Assembly (NCBI RefSeq): GCF_033439725.1
Contig: NW_026944385.1
Coordinates: forward strand, 2,699,001 to 2,763,000
Direction of reading: 5' to 3'
Source: Neurospora tetraspora
Taxonomy: Eukaryota; Ascomycota; Sordariomycetes; Sordariales; Sordariaceae
DNA length: 64,000 nt
Both the position numbers and the translations under genes were made by a program. This document shows, in pieces, positions 48,030 to 58,894 of this stretch. Below the pieces are notes generated by a model that searched no databases, was not told where the DNA came from, and worked only from the letters and a program-made list of their open reading frames with translations. Every line of letters starts with the position of its first letter. The first letter of the stretch is position 1.

Positions 48030-49990
48030 TTAACAATAACGACGACGCAATTACAAGGCTTACAATCGAAACGGTCCTTCTCAAAATAGTCGCATTTAAT
48101 ATAACCCTTTTTTTTATAAAGGAAACATTTACCTTCGTTAAATAATCGAATAATTTCTTTATAACGGTTACTACTTTAACGAACGGCGCCTCCGCCTCTT
48201 CTATTAAAAAGCTCAAGAGCAGAGCCAAAACCGGATCCCTTATTACTTCTACCAAAATTATTATTCTTACCGGACTTAAAAGCAACTTTATTCTCGTCGG
48301 CAATAATTTTCAATACTTATCCAAAATTAAAATAATCTATATAATAAGATTTAAAGGAAATAGAAAATTCGCAATACTTTACGCCTATTTATTTCTTATA
48401 TTTAATTAGAAGGCGCTAAAACAATTTATACTTCTACTCAATCTTAGAACGTTAACATTCGCTAACTATCCGAACAAACTTATTCTTAAAGAAATCGAAA
48501 TTACGATTATCTTTTATCTTTAATTTAATAAAGTTTTAAAACGCATTCTCATCCCAATTAAAATTATAATATTAGCGCTACAAATAAATTATTAAACTAA
48601 AATAAATCTTTATTTAATCCGGGTAAATTTCGTATAAATTTAATATTAAATCGCAATAAATATAGCCGGCCAAGCAACTCTTAACGTGTAAAAATTTATC
48701 GCGGTCAGATAGGTAATAATTGGTATTAATCTCGAACTTATTTTAAATTAAATTGTACTAAGCTTCGAAATGGACGTTATCTTCCTTATTTTAATTATAA
48801 TATTTAGCCGGGTTAGTTTACTTAATACTACAGCAGGAATTAGAACGCTTTCCGTTATTAGGGTCTTTAGGGGGTAAAGTCGAAAAGCAGGTAGAAACCC
48901 TAAAAAGAACTTCGTTAACATCCTTTTCAATACTAGGAAGTACTATTTTTTTAACCTTTCCCTTATTCTTATTTTTAATTATTCCTTTACTAATATTTAA
49001 ATTAATAATAAAATCTTTTAATTATTTAATGATTTATTCCTTCTTAATAAAGGAATCCTTCAAGTACTAGACTATAGCGGGGTTAATAGCGGGCGCGCTA
49101 TATCGGTCGGCTAAAGCGGGGACCCAATCGTAAATAATTTTGAATTTAACGCTCAAATAGGAGACGAAGCGGTAAAAATCCGACACGTACTCCTTCTATA
49201 CTATATTTATAATAAATCATAACTTAAATTCCTAAAATATAATCTAAAGATCTCCGCGGTATAATTTAGCGAACTTTTCTTCAATTAAATGGCTAGAAAA
49301 TAGGAAATTCGAAAGGAATACTATCTAGAAAAGGACGTTAAGAATAGAGTCGCGGATAAATAACTTAGCGAATTCCTCTATCTTCCACTTCCAATCGTTA
49401 GTAACCTTATACTTAATTAAATAGGCGTCGAAGGTTTTAAAGTTTTCAACTACCTAAGTAGTATATTAATCAAATAAATCGAATAATAATTCGGGCTCTT
49501 CGTCGTCGTCCTTATAATTAACTACTACATTAACCAAGACTTCGTCGGGTAATTTCAACTAATAATATATATAATATAAGGACTTTTTACGAAGGATCGT
49601 AGACTTACCGCGAAATCGTTCTTTATTTAGATAAAAACTATTATAATACTCCTTATTAAAAGATATAGCCTTATATACATTATTTTTAATAATAGGATTG
49701 ATAAATTTACGCTTAGGAATCGGCTTTTTATCCCTATCGTCAACGACGACTTTCTTTTTAGGCTTCGGTTTAATAACTGTATCCTCCTCTTACCCAGGGT
49801 CGGGATCTAGAGAGCTAGAGCCTCCTTCTCCGTCGCCGTTTCCGCCCTCCTTATTATCCAAGAAAGTTTCGTCGCAATCGTCGTCGTCGTTACAAACTTC
49901 CTCGTTATAACAATCATCGTTATAATTCTCAATCTACTCGGTACCTTTACAACTACCAACGCTATTACGTATTAAACGTAATAGTACTAT
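48030..49990 (-). pseudogene. gypsy A3 gag remnant
   Basis: On the minus strand: an acidic start region (about 49780-49920, CNDDDDDCDET), a lysine-rich patch (KPKPKKKVVVDDRDKK), and the conserved block VLPSIEKDVNEVLFRVS (about 48880-48970). The nucleocapsid knuckle at about 48080-48160 reads GKCFLYKKKGYIKCDYF. Apparent long plus-strand frames here are reverse readings of the acidic, repetitive codons. Confidence 0.8.
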
Positions 49991-50106
49991 TATATTATTA
50001 TTATCCTAAATATTTAGTACCTTAAATTCTTACGATAGATTTTTCTAATTTCGTTTTCGGTTGGGATTTAACCTTCCCAAGTAGTTTTTAGGTTGATTTA
50101 AAATAA

Positions 50107-50470
50107 TATAAGGGTATAGCATAAGTAAGTCGAAAGTAAAACTAAGATTCTATTTATAATTGAAGATTTCAAATAGGGAAAGAAAAGAGGAAGAGAATTA
50201 ATACAAGTATATAAACCTAAATAAATACCCTGGTCGTACAAGCGATAGCGGGACCCATATGCGGGTCGCTATTAGCCAATCCCTTTATTCGCATCCCCTT
50301 TACCTACAGGACAAACCCTATACGTACCAAGATCTACCCTACAACCAATCTTAGTATAGCCAATTAAATAGCTTGCATCCTCTGGCCCGTACCATGCCCA
50401 AAGCCTCCATATACCTCATTCCATCGCACATGGCACCCAGGCCCAGACCCAGTCCGCCAGCGCCGTCACA
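50107..50470 (-). repeat. 5' LTR of gypsy A3
   Basis: 364 bp. The outer end (plus strand CCAGTCCGCCAGCGCCGTCACA region) is clean; the inner edge (TATAAGGGTATAGCATAAG) is strongly RIP-altered. Confidence 0.9.
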
Positions 50471-50475
50471 GTCTA

Positions 50476-50595
50476 CTTTCAAGGTCTAGTTATATCCCAA
50501 TCATTAACGCCAAAATTTGGCGGTTTACCGTAATGTTTAGTTATATCCTAATCATCAACGCCAAAATTTGGCGGTTTACCTTAACGCTTAATGAT
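50476..50595 (+). repeat. 51-bp tandem repeat array, right part
   Basis: The interrupted unit ends here, followed by two whole units and a truncated one. Core CGCCAAAATTTGGCGG is kept in both whole units. Confidence 0.85.
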
Positions 50596-50646
50596 ATCCC
50601 AATTTCTAATTTGAAAGTTTTCCAATGCTTCTTCTTTTTTCTAATA

Positions 50647-50731
50647 CTTCCTTTTCCTCATTGCTTCCTTTTCTTCATTGCTTCCTTTTCTTCATTGCTT
50701 CCTTTTCTTCATTGCTTCCTTTTCTTCATTG
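50647..50731 (+). repeat. 17-bp minisatellite, five units
   Basis: Five tandem copies of CTTCCTTTTCTTCATTG, nearly identical (one base differs in the first). Open frames across it are by-products of the repeat. Confidence 0.95.
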
Positions 50732-50840
50732 TCATTACCAGCGGGCTGCGCCCCCCGGGACCCCCCCTTTGCCTGCGGCGCTTATCGTCCTACGGCGCCA
50801 AGACCAGGGGGACACCCCCCTGGACCCCCCGTAGTATATA
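50732..50840. other. GC-rich, RIP-free island with an 8-bp hairpin
   Basis: Two GGACCCCCC-type words and a hairpin CCAGGGGG-ACAC-CCCCCTGG at 50804-50823. Very GC-rich in contrast to all surroundings. Function unknown. Confidence 0.6.
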
Positions 50841-50995
50841 TAGACTATAGGAAATCTAACCAATCTAAGGTACGGATTGCCTATTTTACGGATTAATCAC
50901 AGCACGAAGAACTTATAGGGGTATTTGACAGGGGTCTGCCCCCATTAGAAAGAAGTTCCGCTATGCTCGCTCACTTCGTATTAAAACACTTCTTT
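50841..50995. other. Remainder of E1, non-coding
   Basis: AT/GC-mixed, without RIP signs. Holds a short inverted pair AGAAAGAAGT / ACTTCTTTC. No gene seen. Confidence 0.4.
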
Positions 50996-51021
50996 CCCTA
51001 GACCATAACAGCTGCGCTTCA
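50996..51021 (-). repeat. E1 right terminal inverted repeat
   Basis: Reverse complement TGAAGCGCAGCTGTTAT then GGTCTAGGG, pairing with 42444-42472. Confidence 0.65.
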
Positions 51022-51037
51022 ATTACTGCACGTATAG

Positions 51038-51418
51038 TGCAAGGGCACAGTATGGGTGAGTCGAAGGCAAAGCTAAGATTCTATTTATAATAGAAGATTT
51101 CAGATGGGGAAAAGAAAAGAGGAAGAGAACTAGGTATAAGCGTACAAACCCAAATAAATACCCCAATCGCACAAGCGATAGCGGGACCCATATACGGGTC
51201 GCTATTAGCCAATCCCTTCACTCGCATCCCCTTCACCTATATAGTAAACCCTATACGTATTAGGATCTACCCTATAGCTAATTTTAATATAGTTAATTAA
51301 ATAGTTCGCATCCCTTAAGACTGTACTATACCTAGAATCCTCCATATACCTTATTCCAACACCCTCGCGAACCATACTCGTATATAGCACCTAAACCTAG
51401 TCTACTAGCGCCGTTATA
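51038..51418 (-). repeat. 3' LTR of gypsy A4
   Basis: 381 bp. The outer edge starts TGCAAGGGCACAGTATGGG (plus strand), clean. The inner end reads CGCCGTTATA. A run of 19 C at 51422-51440, the polypurine tract on the minus strand, follows. Confidence 0.92.
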
Positions 51419-51421
51419 TAA

Positions 51422-51440
51422 CCCCCCCCCCCCCCCCCCC
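51422..51440 (-). other. Polypurine tract of gypsy A4
   Basis: Nineteen C on the plus strand (G on the coding strand), compared with 6 in A3 and 11 in A2. The exact length may be affected by sequencing error. Confidence 0.6.
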
Positions 51441-51469
51441 TATATAAAAAACTCATCTACGAATCTTAC

Positions 51470-54400
51470 CGGATAATTATATAAAATACTATAAATTATA
51501 TTTATTTCTTCCTCGTAATATATTATAAACCCTTCAATCCCTCCGCCTTAAAGTATTTATTATCGTTATACTACTCCGTGTCTTCATTAAACTAATTTAT
51601 TAATTACTAGGGCGGGCCCGGAGCGTCCGGATCAACTTCGTAAAAATCCTAAAGTACTTTTAATACATATTTAAAATCGGAAATAGAATACCACTCTAAA
51701 TCTAGGTCTTAAGCCCTCCAATCCGCCTAATAGAAAAGCTTCCTATTAATTACCTTAAAAGCTATAACCTTATTAACCTCCTATTCGGAATCTCCGTCCT
51801 CATCCATAACTGGACCGGGGTACTCGAGTACCTATCCCGGGAGTAAATTATTATTATACTTCCTTAAACAATCTACGTAAAATACATTAATACCTTTCTA
51901 ATTCTTTAATAATTCTAGCCGGTAAAAATACCCTACTTTCTCAAATAATCTTATAATAATTACAAATATTGGAGAAATCGAACTTGTTATTAGGTCGAAT
52001 CGTCGTAAACTAGAGCCTCTTAATAATAATAACCCTATTTCCTAATTCGAAATCGGGCATCCATCGTTTCTTATTAGCTTACGCCGCTTATTATTCTTAT
52101 ACTTTCAATATAATCTCCCTAACGTATTCAATATATCCTTAAATACACTAAGTGTAATCCTACGCCTATTCCTGAATTAACTACTCCGTCCGTAATAAGT
52201 TAAGGTCCTAAGTATAAATATTTTGATCGAAAAGTATTCTTATCGAATATCTAAATATAACTTCGTAGGGAAATAGGCTTATATTATCTTAAGGAAAACT
52301 ATTCTATACTACGTTTAAAATTAGAATAGTTTCAAACTAATCATTTTAATAATAATTAACAAATAACCGGAAATATTGATTCATATAAGTATTTATAATT
52401 TCCGCTTAATTTACTGTCTAATTATATTCCGCGGTACCTAATTTCTACTTTATCATCATTAATTTTAATATTTTATTTGTAAATATAAATATAAATTACG
52501 GCCCTTTATTAGAAATTACTTCCTCCAATATATTATAAACGTAGTAAAGTCCTCTATAATATATTCGAATAGCGTCGCGAACTGTAGCGTTTTCCGTACA
52601 AAGAGTAACCTAAAATAATTTTAATAGGTAATTAAATATTACTAACACGTTATTGAAACAGTATTTATCCCTTAATATTTTTTTAAAGTCTATAATAATA
52701 AATATCTACTTCTGGGCTAGTAGAGGAATCGGGTAAAATAGGCCCGGTGTTTTATTTTTAGGGACTTTACTAACCTCATATACTATATAATTCTTAACGA
52801 AGCAATTAATATCTCTAATTATATATAGTTACTAATATCGTATTTTAAAAATTCATTCTAATTTTATTTCTCTTTAAGTAGGCTATAATTAATATTGAAT
52901 AAATTTCGTTAATAATACGGGTACGTAAGTTACCCGATTTAAAGACGATTAAGCGATTTTAATATACTAAGAATTTATTAATTAGTATTATAAAATTAGG
53001 GTTTAAACCGTAAGCGTAAATATAATACTCTCTTAGAAACTCGTCTTCGTAATTAACTTTTATAAGAGCGTCTACTAATTTGTATCCTTCTAATTCTACG
53101 GGGCTTAATTTATTTATATTTAGGGTTATAACTGAGACTAATTCCTCTAATAAGTTAGAGGCGGTAGTAATAGAAGCGAAGATAGAAACTTCGGTTCTAT
53201 TTTGTTCTACTAATTTAAATATTTAAAGTATATAGTACGCATCCTTCTTATTTTTCTAAGTCTTAAAGTCTTTAAACTTTCGGAAAAGCGCGTCCACTAC
53301 CGCGTTTTTCGTACCGGGCCGATACGTAATTTCGAAGTAGTATTAAAATAGGAATTCTACCTATCCGGCTTACCGAAGGTTAAAGAAGCGCTTAATATTA
53401 AAATATTCGAATACCTAATAATTAATAATAATTGTAAACGGTTTATTTTATTGTAATCTAACGAATTCGGGTCGCTAAATTTGGAAAGCCCTAATAATAA
53501 CGAATAGCTCCTGATTATAAATAGAGTAATTATATTCGGCGCTTTATATAATTTCTAAAAAGAAAATAAATAAGTATTATTCTCTAATATTTTCCTATAA
53601 TTAGGATAATACTGCTGCTAATATTCTATTATTAATATTTATTTCTACTCTAATTTCAATATTATAGTAGAAATACTTTAATAGCGGGGCCTCTACGAAT
53701 AGTCTCTTAAATGCTTTGAAAATAACCTAGTATTTATTAATCTAAATAAACGTTTCTCCCTTCCGTATTAAAATCGTAAAGGGACGTACTACGCGGCCGT
53801 AATTTTTAATAAATCTTTAATAGAAATTGTCAAACCCTAAAAAAGATTAAACTCCTCTTAAATTAAAGGGTATAACCTACTCTTTAATAACTTCCACCTT
53901 TTCTAAATCGATAGAAATACCGTTATATCCTATAATAAAATTTAAGAATTTCGTCTTAATAACGTAAAATTCGCATTGTTTAAAGTCTATTTATAAACCG
54001 GCCTCTTTTAACCTTCAAAGGACTTTCTAAACATAATTCCTATAATCCTTTAAAATATCAGAATAAATTAGAATATTATTAATATAAGCAATATGAAAAT
54101 CGCCTAAATATTCACCCAAAAACCGAATTAATAAAACTTTAAAAATTAGCGGGGCCGTTAGTAAAGCTAAATAATAATAGTTTATATTTAAACGCTCCTA
54201 TCCCAATATAGAAAATTGTTAATTTTTCGTCCTCTAATCTTATTTAAATATAATAAAATACTTATTAAATATTAATCTTCGTAAACTATTATACTTTAAT
54301 TACTTTAGCGAAAATCTCCTCGATTAACGGTAGCGGGTAATAATCTTTATAGGTAATAGTATTAAATTTCTAATAACTTACATAAAAACGAAGACTACCA

Positions 54401-55960
54401 TCTACTTTCTTTATAAATAGAACGGGCACTACCCAAAAAAATAAATTAGGTTCTATAAATCCTTTTAATAAAATTTCCAAAATATATTTCCGTACAACTT
54501 CCAATTTATTAAAGGATATTTTATATAGGGGGCTATAACCGAATTCCTCTAATCGATAACCCTCGTCGAATTCGATTTTATAATTACACAACCAATATTT
54601 AAATAACGTATTCGAATCGTATTTATTAAAAACTTCAATTTTATTATAATATTCGGAGGGAACCGTACGAAGGGCTTCGTTATAAAGTTCCTTTTCGTCG
54701 CGGGAAAACGATTCCTAAGCGGGGTCATTAATAACTCATTTCCGTTAGATAAATCGATCGATTTCGAATATACTAATTAAACAAATAATATAATTATCTT
54801 TCTTAACGGATCGTATAAAGAAGTCTCTATCTAATATATATATTTATATAGGACGATACTTAAACTAACCTATACCGTCGCACTTTAATTAATAAATACT
54901 TTAAGTATCTAATCCCTATTTTCCTTTAGTAAATTATTTTTAATAATAGGGTTTCTTAAATTCTAGAAACAATACTATAAAATAAATAAAATTAGCCAAA
55001 TTATATTCCGTTTTACTCAACGGGTCGGACTTTTTAAAAATCGCGGTAAGGGTCTAAAGAAAATAATACGGTCTAACGTAACCGAGTTCGCTAGCGTTAT
55101 TGCAAGTATATCTAAAATCCTCGAGCGTAATTAATATAATCTTGAATTCTTAGTCGGAAGCGGCTTCCAATTTAAGGATACGCTTCTTAATATCCTTCTA
55201 ATACTAGCGAACTTCTCGTCGGTATTATTTCCAAATCGAATTCCTTCTTACAATCATCGGAGAATAATTAATTTACAAAAATAAATTCAATAAAAATATA
55301 GCCACTTGTAAAATAAAGGACAGACCGGCCATTATTCTTTCTATTTATTTATCGTTTATCCTCTCGAATCATTGATATATCGTAATATTTTATATTCTTT
55401 TAATATATAGGGTTAATCGAAGCAGATATATCCTAAACTTCGAAATACTTTAATTAATTAGGGTCCGGCTCCTATTTTAAGGGCAAAAGTAGGCGGCGAT
55501 TAACGCAATTAACCTAAATATCGTAAAAATCGAGCTATTTCCGGCCGATAATAATATTGTATACTATATTAACTACAGTAAAGCAATCGGGTAACATAAT
55601 TCGGTTTTGAATTTTTAAAGCAATTTTAACAATTTCTTTAATACTCTAATTTATTTTTCCTTAATAATTATTAATTCCTCGAATTAGGAAATTGCTTGTA
55701 AATTCTACTAATAATTATTGTTTTAATCTTTCAACAAAAACAGTACTAATAAATAAATAACCGTTTACTCCTATATCAATTAAAGTATTAAATATAAATA
55801 AAAATATTCTATTATTAATTAAAGTACAATAAAGAAATAAGGGTTCCCCTCCCAAAAAGGGTATTAAATTGAATCCTTGCCTGTATTTCTATCTATCCTT
55901 TTTTTATTACTCTATAACCGATACCTCCCTAGGAAGGAATCTAATTTACCTAGAGTAATT
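51470..55960 (-). pseudogene. gypsy A4 pol remnant
   Basis: Downward: protease about 55740-55860, reverse transcriptase about 53900-54760, RNase H about 53280-53700, integrase about 51930-52880, chromodomain region about 51560-51800. The frame at 54370-54591 (YKIEFDEGYRLEEFGYSPLY, later VLFIKKVDGSLRFYVSY) is the reverse transcriptase fingers. The catalytic box near 54075-54100 reads YINN, with both aspartates lost. Confidence 0.8.
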
Positions 55961-56029
55961 AATTTCCTTATTCGACAACGGTTAGAATAGCGGCTAAGGC
56001 GGTTAGAACTCTTTAATAGCCTCCGTTGT

Positions 56030-57980
56030 CGTAGGCTAAATAACAATTAATAATAGCAATAACGTAATCGCGGCGCTCGTAATTGAACCGTTCCTTTTCA
56101 AAATAGTCGCGCTTAATATAATCCTTCTCCTTATAAAGAAAACATCTACCCTCGTTAAATAGTCGGGTAATCTCTTTATAATTACTACCTTAACGGACAA
56201 CGCCGCCTCCTCTACTAATAAATTTACGTGCAGGGCTAAAACCGGAATTAGAACCCTTATTACTTCTATTAAAATTATTATTCTTACCGGATTTAAAAGT
56301 AATTTTATTTTCGTCGGCAATAATTTTTAATATTTATCTAAAACCGGAATAATTTATATAATATAATTCGAAAGAAAGAAATAAATTACAATACTTTACG
56401 CTTATTTATTTCTTATACTCAACTAGAAGGTATTAAAATAACTCCTGCTTCTACTCGGTTTTAAAATATTAATATTCGCTAACTATCTAAATAAATTTAT
56501 TTTTAAAGAAATCGAAATTATTATTATCTTTTATTTTTAATTTAGTAGAATTCTAGAGCGTATTCTCTTCCTAATTAGAATTATAATATTAGTACTACAA
56601 ATAAATTATTAAACCGGAATAAGTTTCAATTTAATCCGGGTAAGTTTCGCACAAGTATAACATTAAATTATAGTAAACGTATCCAACTAAACGACTCTTA
56701 ATATATAGGAACTTATCGCAATCGGCAGAATAGTAATCGGCGTTAATCTCGAACTTATCTTAAATCAAATCGTACTAAACTTCGAAAGGAATATCGTCTT
56801 CCTTATCCTAATTATAATATTTAATAAGGTCGGCTTACTTAATATTATAGTAGCAGGAATTAGAACGCTCTCTATCTTCAAAATCAATATATTCGGCAAA
56901 TAAAATTAAAAAACAAATAGAAGCCTTAAAGAGAACTTCGCTAACGTCCTTTTTAATACTAAGGAGTACCGTTTCTTTAACTTTTCCCTTATTCTTGCTT
57001 ATTCCTTTACCGATACTCAAATTAATAATTAAATCTTTTAATCCTTTAATGATATCTTCTTTCTCTACAAAAGAATCCTTTAATTATTATACTATAGCAA
57101 GGTTAATAATAAATATACTATATCGGTCGGCTAAAACGGGGACTTAATTATAAATAATTTTAAATTTAACGTTTAAGTAAGATACGAAGCGATAAAATTC
57201 CAATACCTATTCCTTCTATACTATACTTCTAATAAATAATAATTTAAATTCTTAGAATATAGCCTAAGGGTCTCCATAGTATAACTTAACGAATTTTTCC
57301 TCAATTAAATAGCCGGAAAACAGCAGGTTCGAAGGGAATAATATCTAAAAAGGAATACTAAGGATAGAATCGCAAATAAATAACGACGAATTTTTCTATC
57401 TTCTACTTTAAATCGTCAATAATTTTATACCTAATTAAATGAATATCGAAAATTTTAATATTTTCGACCGCTATTATAATATACTAATCGAACAATTTAA
57501 AAAATAATTCGGGCTACTTATCGTCTTCTCCTATATTAACGATCGTATTAATTAATACTTTATTGGGTACCTTCAATTAATAATATATATAATATAGGGA
57601 TTTCTTACGAAGGATTATAAACTTGCCGTAGGAGCGTTCTTTATTTAAATAGCAATTATTATAACGCTCCTTATTAAATCGTACGGCTTTATACACATTA
57701 TCCTTAATAATCAGGTCGATAAGTTTACGCTTATTACTAATAGCAACCTTCTTTTCAAGTTTTAATTTTATAACCGTATCCTCTTCTTTCTCAAAATCGG
57801 AATTTAGAGAGCCAAAACCTCTTTCTCCGTCGCTATCTCCACCCTCCTCTCCGAAAAAAATATCGTCACAATCGTTATAATCGTTATTAAAAATATCCTT
57901 ATTATAGCGATCATTATTACAATTCTCAATCTACTTAATACTTTCACGACTACCGACGCTATTATATATCAAACGTAATA
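56030..57980 (-). pseudogene. gypsy A4 gag remnant
   Basis: Minus strand: acidic region near 57800-57900, the conserved block VLLSIKKDVSEVLFKAS within an open frame at 56835-57020, and the nucleocapsid knuckle at about 56090-56160, whose coding frame reads GRCFLYKEKDYIKRDYF. Stops throughout. Confidence 0.75.
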
Positions 57981-58104
57981 GTACTATTATATCGTTATTA
58001 TCGTAGATGCTCAATACCTTAAATTTTTATAATAAATCTTTCTAATTTCGTTTTCGATTTAGGATTTAACCTTCCCAAATAGTTATGAGATTAATCTAAA
58101 ATAA

Positions 58105-58643
58105 TACAAGGGCACAATATAAATAAATCGAAAGCAAGATTAAAATTCCATCCATAACAAAAGATTTCAAATAAAGAAAAAAAAAAGGAAGAGAATTAGG
58201 TATAAGCATACAAACCCAAATAAATACCCTAATCGTACAAGCGATAGCAGGACCCATATACGGGTCGCTATCAGCCAATCCCTTTATTTATATCCCCTTC
58301 ACCTATATAGTAAACCCTATACGTACTAGGATTTATCTTGGACTCGTGGGCACAAGAAGTGTGTTGATTGTCCTAAGCTAGAGAAGAAAGGGAAAAGAAA
58401 TGTGGAGGGCTAAAATACATGGTGGTGTGGGCTGGCTGGGCCCACGTGACAATGCCAGTGAAGGGGAGTGGGACAGACCCCACCACAACAATTTACCCTG
58501 TAATTAGTCTTAGTATAGCTAATTGAATAGCTCGCATCCCTTAGACCGTAACATACCTAGAATCCTCCATATACCTCATTCCAGCACCCTCGCGAACCGT
58601 ACTCGTACATAGCACCCAGGCCCAGTCCGCCAGCGCCGTCACA
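58105..58643 (-). repeat. 5' LTR of gypsy A4, with inserted solo LTR
   Basis: 539 bp, 379 bp after removing 58336-58490 and its 5-bp duplication. Outer end (CAGTCCGCCAGCGCCGTCACA) clean, inner edge (TACAAGGGCACAATATAAAT) RIP-altered. Confidence 0.9.
58336..58490 (-). repeat. Solo copia LTR inside the A4 5' LTR, D1-related
   Basis: 155 bp flanked by the perfect 5-bp duplication ATTTA (58331-58335, 58491-58495). It shares AAGGGAAAAGAAATG, GGAGGGCTAAAATACA and the terminal TTGGACT word with the D1 LTRs, so it is a related subfamily. RIP-free. Confidence 0.85.
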
Positions 58644-58648
58644 TATAG

Positions 58649-58894
58649 GAAGCTATTCCTAGATATTCCTACGCGTGTAGTATTATAGTAATCCCTAACC
58701 CTAATAAATATAAATTTAATACGTTGAACTTAGTGAGTTGTAGCCATCGTTAGATTCCAAACTTGCGTGATTTCTTTACTACGTAGAATTAATAAGACCG
58801 TGCAAGCTAACCCTACTAACTACTATAATTTTACCAAAACCAATTGTATTAATACGATTTTAACGTTAGTATGTTCCTCGCAATGTACCCTATT
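58649..58894 (+). pseudogene. MULE-2 leader and transposase N-terminus, truncated
   Basis: Bases 58660-58780 align to the MULE-1 leader, including ATAGTAATCCCTAACCCTAA and GATTTCTTTAC. The coding part from 58781 gives RRINKTVQANPTNYYNFTKT, parallel to MULE-1 STRPSTNHYNSTK. The MULE-1 start codon ATG corresponds to ACG at 58781-58783, so translation start is lost. Gypsy A5 cuts the gene at 58895 after about 38 codons. Confidence 0.65.
58693..58704 (+). other. Telomere-like units in MULE-2
   Basis: CCCTAACCCTAA, same position relative to the transposase start as in MULE-1. Confidence 0.65.

Larger units (their letters stand above)
42795..50470 (-). mobile_element. gypsy A3, complete Ty3/gypsy chromovirus, RIP-degraded
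   Basis: Minus-strand element with LTRs 42795-43160 and 50107-50470 and a perfect 5-bp duplication, GTCTA (42790-42794 and 50471-50475), inserted in the 51-bp repeat array of E1. Colinear with A2. It carries a 192-bp solo copia LTR and a 41-bp tandem duplication. Without the solo LTR it is about 7.48 kb. Confidence 0.95.
42444..51021. mobile_element. E1, ~0.9-kb inverted-repeat element inside MULE-2, split by gypsy A3
   Basis: Bounded by the inverted repeats 42444-42472 and 50996-51021. With A3 removed it is about 897 bp and contains the 51-bp palindromic repeat array, a 17-bp minisatellite and a GC-rich hairpin region but no coding capacity. The MULE-1 alignment places it between two bases of the MULE-2 leader (..GAC and ATT..). 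No target duplication was found. Superfamily unknown; origin as a non-autonomous transposon is inferred. Confidence 0.5.
51038..58643 (-). mobile_element. gypsy A4, complete Ty3/gypsy chromovirus, RIP-degraded
   Basis: Minus-strand element with LTRs 51038-51418 and 58105-58643 and the perfect 5-bp duplication TATAG (51033-51037 and 58644-58648), inserted in the leader of MULE-2. Its 5' LTR contains a 155-bp solo copia LTR. Colinear with A2 and A3; about 7.45 kb without the insertion. Confidence 0.95.

Noticed and set aside
49698-49910. 70-codon serine-rich plus-strand frame, and a similar minus-strand frame at 59488-59691
   Set aside because: Both are reverse readings of the acidic, repetitive gag N-terminus of A3 and A5.
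42491-50595. CRISPR-like regular repeats
   Set aside because: The 51-bp units are directly adjacent with no unique spacers, and the setting is eukaryotic.
50533-50896. Three overlapping plus-strand frames of 69-105 codons
   Set aside because: Produced by the 17-bp minisatellite (not a multiple of three, so all three frames look alike) and the GC-rich island. No start context or domain.
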